This document shows, piece after piece, positions 37,003 to 45,800 of a DNA stretch of 55,555 nt. The DNA comes from Scytonema sp. RU_4_4. Its GTDB lineage: Bacteria; Cyanobacteriota; Cyanobacteriia; Cyanobacteriales; Nostocaceae. The notes beneath the pieces are model-generated. The model saw only the letters and a program-made list of their open reading frames with translations, ran no database searches and was not told the DNA's origin. The stretch covers positions 1 to 55,555 of the forward strand of contig JAAUSC010000019.1 in the NCBI GenBank assembly GCA_012031965.1, in the 5' to 3' direction. The number at the start of each line of letters is the position of its first letter. Positions within the stretch are counted from its first letter, which is position 1. Position numbers and translations under genes: made by a program.

Positions 37003-39555
37003 GTGAAGCAACAGAAATTATCTCATTGGATGTGGTTGAGTTTGACAGCATCAGTCTTTGTAGCTTTTCCCGCCAAGGCTGACGAGGTACAACAGAGCGC
37101 TGTACAGCCCAACACTTCCAACTCTCTATCCCCTATCACTAAAATTAAGCGACTCAACGAAATTACTATTCCTGCCACCACCATTAAACAGTGGCTGTCT
37201 CAATCCCCGACTCCCAATTCCCAGTCCCAATCCCTGATTCAGATAACGGCTGTACGACTCAATTCAACAGCTGATGGCATTAATGTCATCCTAGAAACTG
37301 CTGGAGGTAAGGCACTTGCTGGTTCTACCTCCACTGAAGGAAATAGCCTGATTGTTAATATTCCTAATGCTCAGTTGCAGTTACCAGAAGGCAAGGAGTT
37401 TCGTCAGGAAAATCCTATTGAGGGTATTGCTGCTGTCACCGTGACTGCTGTTGATGCCAAGAGTGTACAGGTGAGTGTCACTGGAATTGACAAGACACCT
37501 GTAGGGAAGGTGGTTCAAAGTCAGCAAGGCTTGATTCTGAACTTGACGACTGCATCAGAGCCAGCAATTGAACTCCTTGTCACAGCCGAAAAGAGACCTG
37601 AAGACGTGCAGGATGTTCCGATCAGCATCACCGCCATCCCAAGAGAAGAAATCGAAGATGCTGACATAACTTCACTGAGTGATATTGCTGCCAATACTCC
37701 AAATTTTTCTACCTTCACACCGAGCCGCAACTTTATTTATTACAGTCTTCGGGGCTTAAGTAACTATAACTTTCTCTCTAGAGACCCAGTCGCGTTCTAT
37801 GTAGATGATGTCCCCTATGATTACACAGGTTTTTTAGATACAGACCAACCCGATATCGAACGAGTGGAAGTGCTGCGGGGACCTCAGGCTACCCTCTATG
37901 GCAGAAACGCCCAAGCAGGTGCAGTTAATATTATTACCCGCAAGCCAACTAACAAATTTGAAATTAACGGCAGTGCCAGTTACGGCAATTATAACAACCT
38001 CGATCTGCGGGCTGGTATGAGTGGACCTCTAGTTGAAGATAAACTGTTTTTCCGGCTGTCAGGTAAATATGGCTCACGAGACGGCTATCTAAAAAATACT
38101 TTTACAAATAGAGATGTGGATGACCAATCCGGTGGAACAGGTCGCGCTCAACTGCAATGGACTCCCTCGGAGGATTGGGACGTTTCTTTGAATGCTTCCT
38201 TTGATGATTATCGAGATGGTGCTTCCCTTAATTTGCTTGGATTCGATCCCTTTAAGGTAGAGCAAGACGTCGATGGTTTTAATGACCTCAACTCTAATAC
38301 TCAATCACTAAGAGTAGCCTACAAACAGCCAGACTTTCGCTTGACTTCGATTACTGCTCGACGTTTCTCGCACCAAAAGTTTGAAAATGAATCTGATGTA
38401 ACGACAAGAGATATTCTTACACAATATGGTGACATTGATTCAACGGTGTTTAGCCAGGAAATTCGCCTGCAATCTCCTGAAGAGGCAAAAAGCTTCCAGT
38501 GGTTGGTTGGAGGTTATTTTGAATCCAGAGATTTCAACGTCGGTGCTGATGCTTTCAAATACGGGGCTGACTCAGTATCATTAGGTTATACCCCTGGAAG
38601 GGATCAGGTTAGCGCCGAAATTAACGAAACCACCAAGGCTGTTTTTGCTCAGGCTAGTTATAAACCCATGAATGCACTGACGCTGACAGCAGGATTGCGG
38701 TATGAATCTTTCAATAGCACTTTGGACAACAGAGAACGTACCTTCATCCCAGCTGATGGTTCCGCTTCCTCCCGCAGTGGGCAATTTAATGATATCGAGA
38801 AAGACGGAGATATACTTTTACCTCGTTTTGTTGTGGAATATCGCTTTAACCCCAACATCATGGTGTATGGTTCTGTTGCTAGGGGGTATAAACCGCCAGG
38901 GGTGAATTATCGAGCCGACAGTCAAGAATTATTGACATATGAGGCAGAAAAATCTTGGAATTACGAAGTGGGTTTGAAGTCATCTTGGTTGGATGACCAA
39001 TTAGCAGTCAATTTGGCTGTGTTTCATAACCCAGTGAATGACTATCAGGTACCTGTACCTAATGCTACAGGTTTTTTTGCAGACATTGCCAATGCGGAAG
39101 TTAGTATTACAGGTTTTGAAGTGGAGGTGAAAGCAACTCCGATGGATGGACTGACTGCAAGTGCTGGATTTGGCTTTACCGATGCTGAATTTAGTAACTA
39201 CACTAACCCCTTCACTCTTCAAAACTATAACGGGAAAAAGGTTCCTTATGCGCCAAATTTTACCTACAATCTAGCCTTGCAATACCGCGCTCGCATTGGT
39301 CTATTTGCCAGGGTTGAGCTTCAAGGATTGGGGACAACGTTCTTTAATGAGGCTAATAATCTCAAACAAGGCTCTTTTGCACAGCTCAATGCTCGTTTGG
39401 GATATGAATTTGAGAATTCAGGAATCTACTTTTTTGCTAATAACATTACCGATGTTGAGAATCTAACCACCGCAGCAGCTTTCCCTGGCTTCGGGACTTT
39501 TGTGACCTACGGTGCTCCAGCCACCTATGGCGTTCAAGTAAAAACTCGATTTTAA
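37003..39555 (+). CDS. TonB-dependent metallophore receptor with N-terminal AMIN domain
   Basis: An outer-membrane receptor of 850 residues. Order: signal peptide (to about AKA, residue 26), AMIN domain (about 75-185, containing NVILETAGGKALAG and LIVNIPNAQLQL), TonB-box-like ELLVTAEK, plug (VPISITAIPREEI, RNFIYYSLRGL, IERVEVLRGPQATLYGRNAQAGAVNIITRKP), then a 22-strand-type barrel ending in KTRF. The AMIN fusion is a cyanobacterial variant of siderophore receptors. The start is GTG with GAGG 7 bp upstream. It is the first gene of the metallophore operon, 19 bp before the permease gene. The cognate ligand is presumably the NRPS product. Confidence 0.93.
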   Translation: MKQQKLSHWMWLSLTASVFVAFPAKADEVQQSAVQPNTSNSLSPITKIKRLNEITIPATTIKQWLSQSPTPNSQSQSLIQITAVRLNSTADGINVILETAGGKALAGSTSTEGNSLIVNIPNAQLQLPEGKEFRQENPIEGIAAVTVTAVDAKSVQVSVTGIDKTPVGKVVQSQQGLILNLTTASEPAIELLVTAEKRPEDVQDVPISITAIPREEIEDADITSLSDIAANTPNFSTFTPSRNFIYYSLRGLSNYNFLSRDPVAFYVDDVPYDYTGFLDTDQPDIERVEVLRGPQATLYGRNAQAGAVNIITRKPTNKFEINGSASYGNYNNLDLRAGMSGPLVEDKLFFRLSGKYGSRDGYLKNTFTNRDVDDQSGGTGRAQLQWTPSEDWDVSLNASFDDYRDGASLNLLGFDPFKVEQDVDGFNDLNSNTQSLRVAYKQPDFRLTSITARRFSHQKFENESDVTTRDILTQYGDIDSTVFSQEIRLQSPEEAKSFQWLVGGYFESRDFNVGADAFKYGADSVSLGYTPGRDQVSAEINETTKAVFAQASYKPMNALTLTAGLRYESFNSTLDNRERTFIPADGSASSRSGQFNDIEKDGDILLPRFVVEYRFNPNIMVYGSVARGYKPPGVNYRADSQELLTYEAEKSWNYEVGLKSSWLDDQLAVNLAVFHNPVNDYQVPVPNATGFFADIANAEVSITGFEVEVKATPMDGLTASAGFGFTDAEFSNYTNPFTLQNYNGKKVPYAPNFTYNLALQYRARIGLFARVELQGLGTTFFNEANNLKQGSFAQLNARLGYEFENSGIYFFANNITDVENLTTAAAFPGFGTFVTYGAPATYGVQVKTRF

Positions 39556-39574
39556 CGAGAGTGGGTATAACAGC

Positions 39575-40756
39575 ATGAAAAAATTGGGATTACTCGCTAG
39601 CTTGTACGTGGTACAGTTTTTGCCCGTCGCTTTCTTCATGCAAACCCTACCCGTGTTTCTACGGCAACAAGGTGTTTCTTTAGAAGCAATCGGGCTAACC
39701 AACTTGCTCAGTTTACCCTGGACGCTGAAGGTACTTTGGTCACCCTTTGTTGATCGCTACGGTTGGACAAGATGGGGACACTATAAATCTTGGATTTTGG
39801 CGATGCAGAGTCTTTTATTTGTGACACTTATCTTTTGTGCATCATTGAACATTCAAACTCATTTTGTACTCCTTATCGTAGGTATGCTGTTAGCTACTTC
39901 ATTTGCAGCGACTCAAGATATCGCTACTGATGCTTTGGCTATTGGATTGCTCGAAGAGTCGGAACGGGGTTGGGGGAATAGTATTCAGACTGCTGGAGGT
40001 TATCTCGGCGGGATTCTAGGAGGCGGTGGACTTCTGGTGCTGCTAGATTATTGGGGCTGGACGGGGAGTTTATTGACAATGGCATTAAGTGCGTTATTGC
40101 TACTTATTCCTGTACTATTCCATCGCGAGAAATTAGCTGGTTATACGCCTAACCAAAACCTGAGTTGGACAGTGTTTGTTAAGTTCTTCCGCCGTCCGGG
40201 AATGGGACGCTGGATACTGATTTTATTGCTCTACATGATGGGAGTTACTATTGCTAATACAATGTTTCGTCCATTGCTAGTCGATCTGAAACTGTCTTTA
40301 GCACAGATTGGGATAATGAACGGGATAGTCGCCTACAGTGCAGGGATTGTGGGAGCTTTTGTCGGCGGATTTTTGATGAAACCTTTGGGACGAAAGCAAT
40401 CTCTGATTATATTTGGCGTGTTAATGGCGATCGCCAACGCCGCTTTTATTTTACCTACCCTAGGGTTGACTAGCTTACCCGTTCTCTATCTAGTCAGCAT
40501 TGGGTTTCAGTTTGCGTACAGCATGGCGTTGATCCCGATGTACACCGTCATGATGGACAAAAGTCGGTTAGGAACTGCTGGATTTGACTACACTTTGCAA
40601 GTTTCAATTGTTTTCGTTGGTAGCTTGATAGCTGGCGCGATGAGTGGCTTTATAGCTAAAGCGATTGGTTATCAGGGAGCGTTTGCTTTTAGTGCGGCGA
40701 TCGCTCTTGTTAGCGTTGCTGTCATTGTTAAAACCTTTGATGACTCTTACGCCTAG
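39575..40756 (+). CDS. RhtX/FptX-family siderophore permease (MFS)
   Basis: The 393-residue, 12-helix transporter resembles the RhtX/FptX and AmpG-like group, single-protein inner-membrane permeases that take up siderophores such as rhizobactin and pyochelin. Support: the N-terminal FMQTLPVFLRQQGVSLEAIGL, LPWTLKVLWSPFVDRYGWTRWGHYKSWIL, and SFAATQDIATDALAIGLLEESERGWGN, all typical of this branch. It directly follows the TonB receptor, giving an outer- plus inner-membrane import pair with no ABC system needed. Import of the intact chelate is inferred. Confidence 0.85.
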   Translation: MKKLGLLASLYVVQFLPVAFFMQTLPVFLRQQGVSLEAIGLTNLLSLPWTLKVLWSPFVDRYGWTRWGHYKSWILAMQSLLFVTLIFCASLNIQTHFVLLIVGMLLATSFAATQDIATDALAIGLLEESERGWGNSIQTAGGYLGGILGGGGLLVLLDYWGWTGSLLTMALSALLLLIPVLFHREKLAGYTPNQNLSWTVFVKFFRRPGMGRWILILLLYMMGVTIANTMFRPLLVDLKLSLAQIGIMNGIVAYSAGIVGAFVGGFLMKPLGRKQSLIIFGVLMAIANAAFILPTLGLTSLPVLYLVSIGFQFAYSMALIPMYTVMMDKSRLGTAGFDYTLQVSIVFVGSLIAGAMSGFIAKAIGYQGAFAFSAAIALVSVAVIVKTFDDSYA

Positions 40757-40831
40757 TGCCGATATATAGACTCTTCTTATATAAAGAACGCTTTCTTGAA
40801 AGGTTTAAGTTCAAGAAATCAGGAGAAAATG

Positions 40832-41728
40832 ATGAAAATCAATAGACCACCTTCAGAATGTATTGGTGCTGAGATTTTAGATGTAGATGTTGTTTCAGTC
40901 ATGGAAGCAGAAATCAACATAATTAAACAACTTGTATACGATTATAAATTGGTGGTTTTCAGAGATCAGAATCTTAACGAAGACCAATATTTAGAATTTG
41001 CTCGCAAAATTGGTACACCACAAATCTATCCTCAAGACAACTATCATCACCCAGATTATCCAGAAATTTTTGTGTCTTCTAATGTTCCCAAAGATGGAAA
41101 GAAATTTGGAGTTCGAGGGACTGGTAGATACTGGCATACTGACTGTGCATTTCTTGCTGAACCTCTGCCATTTACTATGCTATACCCGCAAGTCTTACCA
41201 AGTTCAATTAGAGAAACTTACTACATTGATATGCAGCAGGTTTATAAAAAACTGCCTTCAAAATTAAGAAGTTATGTCGATGAAAAATATCTGGTACACG
41301 AGGCGAAATGGCGTTATAAAGTGCAAGAGTGGGATATCGACAGAGCAGTCATAGATATTATGAATGATTTTGAAAAGAAATTTCCCCCTGTTAAACATCC
41401 AGCTATCATTACGCACCCCGTTACTCATGAAAAAATCTTGTACATGAATCAAGGTTTTACCACTGGAATCGTGGGTTTAAATTATGAAACGAATCAAGAA
41501 CTGTTGCAAGAATTATTCTCATTTATTGAATGTGAGGAGCATATTCATACGCATGTATGGAAAGACGGTGACATTCTTTTATGGGAGAACAGAACTCTGA
41601 ATCACAAAGCATCTATAGTACCAGAAGGAGAGAAAAGTGTCAGCTACCGTATCGGTCTTTACGATGGCTTACCATTTTATGTTTCTTCTAAACGGGTAAA
41701 AGAACAGTCAGAAATGCCTACGAAATAA
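40832..41728 (+). CDS. ScoE/Rv0097-type non-heme Fe(II) dioxygenase (isonitrile-forming, TauD fold)
   Basis: In the isonitrile lipopeptide pathway this 2-oxoglutarate-dependent enzyme converts an N-carboxymethyl-3-amino fatty acid to a 3-isocyano fatty acid by oxidative decarboxylation. Numbered from 40832, the metal triad is H102-x-D104 in RYWHTDCAF and H258 in TLNHKA, with R273 (SYRIGLYD) as the 2-oxoglutarate anchor. The segment EIFVSSNVPKDGKKFGV and the YPQ(V)LP region match ScoE rather than ordinary TauD. AGGAG at 40821 is 6 bp before ATG 40832; an ATG at 40829 and one at 40796 are in frame but less well placed. It lies 38 bp before the FcoT-like gene. Confidence 0.85.
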   Translation: MKINRPPSECIGAEILDVDVVSVMEAEINIIKQLVYDYKLVVFRDQNLNEDQYLEFARKIGTPQIYPQDNYHHPDYPEIFVSSNVPKDGKKFGVRGTGRYWHTDCAFLAEPLPFTMLYPQVLPSSIRETYYIDMQQVYKKLPSKLRSYVDEKYLVHEAKWRYKVQEWDIDRAVIDIMNDFEKKFPPVKHPAIITHPVTHEKILYMNQGFTTGIVGLNYETNQELLQELFSFIECEEHIHTHVWKDGDILLWENRTLNHKASIVPEGEKSVSYRIGLYDGLPFYVSSKRVKEQSEMPTK

Positions 41729-41766
41729 AGATTGTAGTAATTTACAAAGAAGTGGATAAGTGAGTT

Positions 41767-42363
41767 ATGGATATCAACCAGAAATTTACTAGGGTAGATG
41801 ATGTAGGTCAAGATTTATTGGATGTGTTTCTTGAGCCATATAAAGAGAATTGTAAGTATCTGAATCATGCTCATTTTCAATATACAGAGCCAAGTCATTT
41901 CGTTCATGAATCGACAAGCGCTCATCAAGGTTTATGGTTGATAAAAGCTGATTTTTCCATTCCAGAATCTTGCTATATTGAGGACACTGGTCACTTTAAT
42001 TCGGTAGAATTCAATATTTGCTATAATCAATTATTTTATATCATGATTGCTTATTTACTGAAAAATAAGTTATTTGAGGTGATGAAAGACTGGGATTTAG
42101 AAACTTATAAACGCCGTCAACTGAGTGACTTTCTGATTGTTAGATTTTCCAGCACTTTTAAAAAACCAATCAATTCTAAGAATTTTCAAGGAACTCTATC
42201 AATTAACAAATACTCCGCTCGTAGCAATTTGATTCTGTTAAAGACCTCGTGTACCTTTTTTGATAAAAATGGTGGTTGGTCTGAAGGTGATGTGACCATC
42301 GCTATATTGAATAGCGAGTCAGAAAAAACTGTTACTCATTCTCATGAATCTGTACCAGCTTAA
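41767..42363 (+). CDS. FcoT/ScoD-type hotdog protein (glycine adduct formation / thioesterase)
   Basis: The 198-residue protein matches the FcoT family (Rv0098, ScoD). In isonitrile lipopeptide assembly ScoD adds glycine to an alpha,beta-unsaturated acyl-ACP and releases the product. The recognisable core is DFSIPESCYIEDTGHFNSVEF followed by NICYNQLFYIMIAYLL; later FLIVRFSSTFKKPIN and WSEGDVTIAIL fit the hotdog strands. Its place between the ScoE-like dioxygenase and a free ACP reproduces the Sco/Rv0097-Rv0101 order. The assignment is from remembered family patterns, not a search. Confidence 0.78.
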   Translation: MDINQKFTRVDDVGQDLLDVFLEPYKENCKYLNHAHFQYTEPSHFVHESTSAHQGLWLIKADFSIPESCYIEDTGHFNSVEFNICYNQLFYIMIAYLLKNKLFEVMKDWDLETYKRRQLSDFLIVRFSSTFKKPINSKNFQGTLSINKYSARSNLILLKTSCTFFDKNGGWSEGDVTIAILNSESEKTVTHSHESVPA

Positions 42364-42403
42364 ACGTTAGTCGTTATTTTTCCAGAGCGTAAATTTTTCT
42401 GCC

Positions 42404-42811
42404 ATGCACTCTAAACTTGTTGGTGACACCGAACCAAAAAAAGAAGTCGAGCAGTCCATAGTACAGCCGCATGAGCTTTTACTAAAATGGGCGGAGATAA
42501 CTGCAAGTGAACGTCAAGCACTCTTAAGAGCTTATATTCAAGAGCAGATTGCCAAAGCGGTAGGGATAAGCGCATGCGATTTAGATGTGCAGCAGCCTCT
42601 TCAGTATTTAGGAATTGACTCGCTGATAGCCGTTAAGCTGAGGAATCGGCTGAGAACTGACTTGGAAGTGGACGTGTCTGCAGTGAAATTTATGGAGGAT
42701 TTCAGTGTTACCAGTCTGGCTACGCAACTGAGTGAACAGATCCTCTCTGAAGATAAAGAACACCTCAGGCAAAATGCAATGAGTGATGATTGGCTAGAAG
42801 GTGAGATATGA
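42404..42811 (+). CDS. stand-alone acyl carrier protein (ScoB-like)
   Basis: The 135-residue carrier protein has the phosphopantetheine site LGIDSLIAV, with Ser73 as attachment residue, preceded by a helix LLRAYIQEQIAKAVGI. It is longer than a bare ACP, with an N-terminal extension of about 35 residues and an acidic C-terminal tail. It would carry the fatty acyl chain during isonitrile formation, like ScoB. The stop overlaps the NRPS start as ATGA, suggesting translational coupling and a role in delivering the acyl starter to the first condensation domain. Confidence 0.85.
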   Translation: MHSKLVGDTEPKKEVEQSIVQPHELLLKWAEITASERQALLRAYIQEQIAKAVGISACDLDVQQPLQYLGIDSLIAVKLRNRLRTDLEVDVSAVKFMEDFSVTSLATQLSEQILSEDKEHLRQNAMSDDWLEGEI

Positions 42812-45800
42812 ATTTAGTTGAGTTTCTCAAAGATCTCTCGGTGCAGAATGTCGAGTTGTGGCTTGATGGTGACCGACTGCGTTATCGTGGTCCCAAAGAA
42901 GCATTGACTCCCATACTGTTAAATAAAATTAAGCAGCATAAATCAGAAATTATACAGTTGCTGCGCGAGGGTTTTCACATCTCTAAATCCTATCCCCTGA
43001 CCCACGGTCAGCAAGGTTTGTGGTTTTTGTATAAGCTGGCACCTGAGAGTGCGGCTTACAACATTGCTTTTACCGCACGCATATGCTCCGATTTAAATGT
43101 TCCAGCTTTGCAACGGGCTTTTCAGGCGTTAATAGTTCGCCATGCAACACTACGTACTACATTTAGTCAACGAGATACTGAACCCTTTCAAGAGGTTCAT
43201 GAATACCAGGAAGTTTGCTTTGAGGAGATTGACGCTTCCACTTGGAACTCTTATGAGCTTACCCAAAAGGTGATTGAGGTATATCGGCGTCCCTTCGATT
43301 TGGAACGAGGACCCGTGCTGCGCTTGTGTCTGTTTACTAGCTCTGCACAAGACTACGTGCTTTTACTGACAATTCATCACATTGCTGTCGATGGCTTCTC
43401 ATTTGGCATTCTTCTGGATGAGTTGCGCTTGCTCTACCAGTCGGAAAATACTGGTCAAGCGGTATCTCTACCTCCCATTAACTGGCAATATAGGGACTTT
43501 GTACAGTGGCAACGCTCAATGTTGGCAAGTCCTGTTGGAGATAATCTTTGGACTTATTGGCACAAACAATTAGCTGGTGAACTACCAGTATTAAAATTGC
43601 CGAGCGATAGACCTCGACCGCCAATTCAAACCTATCAAGGAGCTTCTTATACCTTTGAACTGCCCTTAGAGTTAACTACCAAGCTAAGGGAAATGGCGAA
43701 GGCTCAAGGAGCAACCCTTTACATGACTCTCCTGACAGCCTTTCTAGTGCTGCTTCACCGCTACACGGGTCAGGAAGATATTATAGTTGGCTCTCCCACT
43801 GAGGGGAGAAGTCAGCCTGAATTCGCCGGAACTGTGGGCTTTTTTGTCAATATGCTTGCTCTGCGAGTCAATATTACTGGCAATCCCACGTTTTGTGCGC
43901 TTTTATCCCAAGTGCGCCAGACGGTATTAAGCGCGATCGCCCATCAAGATTATCCCTCTCCAATATTGATCGAGCAATTGCAAGTAAACCGCGATCCCAG
44001 CCTTCCAGGACTTTTCCGAGTTTCATTTAATCTCTTGAGATTGCTGGAAATTGCGGAGAACTATGAATTATCTGTATCCAATCAAACAAGAATTAGAGAA
44101 GATTGGGGAGGATTAACGCTAGAGCCGTTTGTCATACCACAGCAGGAAGGACAGAATGATTTAGTCTTCGACATGATGGAGACAAAGGAATTGCTGCTTG
44201 GTATCTTCAGGTACAACACAGATCTATTTGATGCGACGACAATTAGCCGAATGGTTGGTCATTTCCAAACCTTACTGGACTGTATTGTTACTAATTCAGA
44301 GCAGCAAATTTCGTCATTACCCCTGCTAACCGCAGCCGAACAACATCATTTACTGTTGGAGTGGAACAATACGCAAGTAGAGTATCCCCAGGATAAGTGT
44401 ATTCATCAGTTGTTTGAGAGCTTTGTAAAAATGACCCCAAATGCGGTAGCAGTGGCATTTAAAGACCAGCAACTGACTTACCAACAGTTAAACATCCGAG
44501 CAAATCAACTGGCACACTACTTACAAAGGTTAGGGGTAAGACCAGAAGTACTAGTGGGCATTTGTGTCGAACGCTCCCTAGAGATGGTCGTGGGATTACT
44601 GGCGATTCTCAAAGCGGGTGGGGCTTATGTGCCATTAGACCCCGCTTACCCCAAAGAGCACTTGACTTTTATGCTTAAAGATGCAGAGGTGTCGGTGCTG
44701 TTGACTCAGCAAAGACTAGTGGAATATCTTCCAGAGCAGAGCGCACGTGTCGTTTTCTTAGACAAAGACTGGGAGGTCATTTCCCAGGAGAGCCAAGCAA
44801 ATCTGCTTAGCAATGCTACATCCCAAAATTTAGCCTACGTGGTTTACACATCGGGTTCTACAGGCAAGTCTAAGGGTGTGATGATTGCTCATCGCAGTCT
44901 GGTTAATGCATATCAGGTTTGGGAAAACGCATATCAGCTTCGGTCCCTGACTAGTCATCTCCAAATGGCTAGTTTTTCTTTTGATGTTTTTTCAGGGGAT
45001 TTGATTCGCGCTCTTTGTTCTGGGGCGAAATTAGTGTTATGCCCGCGTGAGTGGCTTTTGGAACCTCAGGAACTGTATAAACTGATGCTAGCCCAGAAGA
45101 TTGATAGCGCAGAGTTTGTTCCGGCTGTTCTGAGGAACTTGGTTGAGTATCTGGAAAGAACCAAGCAAAATCTTCACTTCATGCGGTTGCTAGTAGTAGG
45201 TTCAGATAGCTTGTATGTTAAGGAGTATGAGGAATTTCAGCGTTTGTGCGGTCCTGATACTCGCTCTTATAATTCCTATGGGGTCACTGAAGCCACCATT
45301 GACAGTACGTATTTTGAAAGTAAAAAAGTTAACTTGCCTGTTGATAGGTTAGTCCCGATTGGACGTCCGTTTGCCAATACGCAAATCTATATACTAGACC
45401 GTCATCTCCAAAGCGTTCCCATCGGAGTTCCTGGCGAATTGCATATAGGAGGTGTTGGTCTTGCCCGAGGTTACCTCAACCGACCGGACTTGACTGAGGA
45501 GAAATTCATCTCCAACCCCTTTAACAATTCAAAATCGCGAAGCGTTGCGAGCGAAGCGACGCAATCTCAAAATTCAAAATCTGATCGCCTGTATAAAACT
45601 GGGGACTTAGCTCGTTATCTTCCTGATGGTAACATCGAGTTTCTTGGTCGGATTGATAATCAGGTAAAGATTCGTGGCTTCCGCATCGAACTTGGGGAAA
45701 TTGAAGCGGTACTGAGGACACATCCTCAAGTACGAGAAGCGGTGGTGATTGCCCACCAAGAACAAGCGGACAACAAATCCCTAGTTGCTTATATTGTTTT

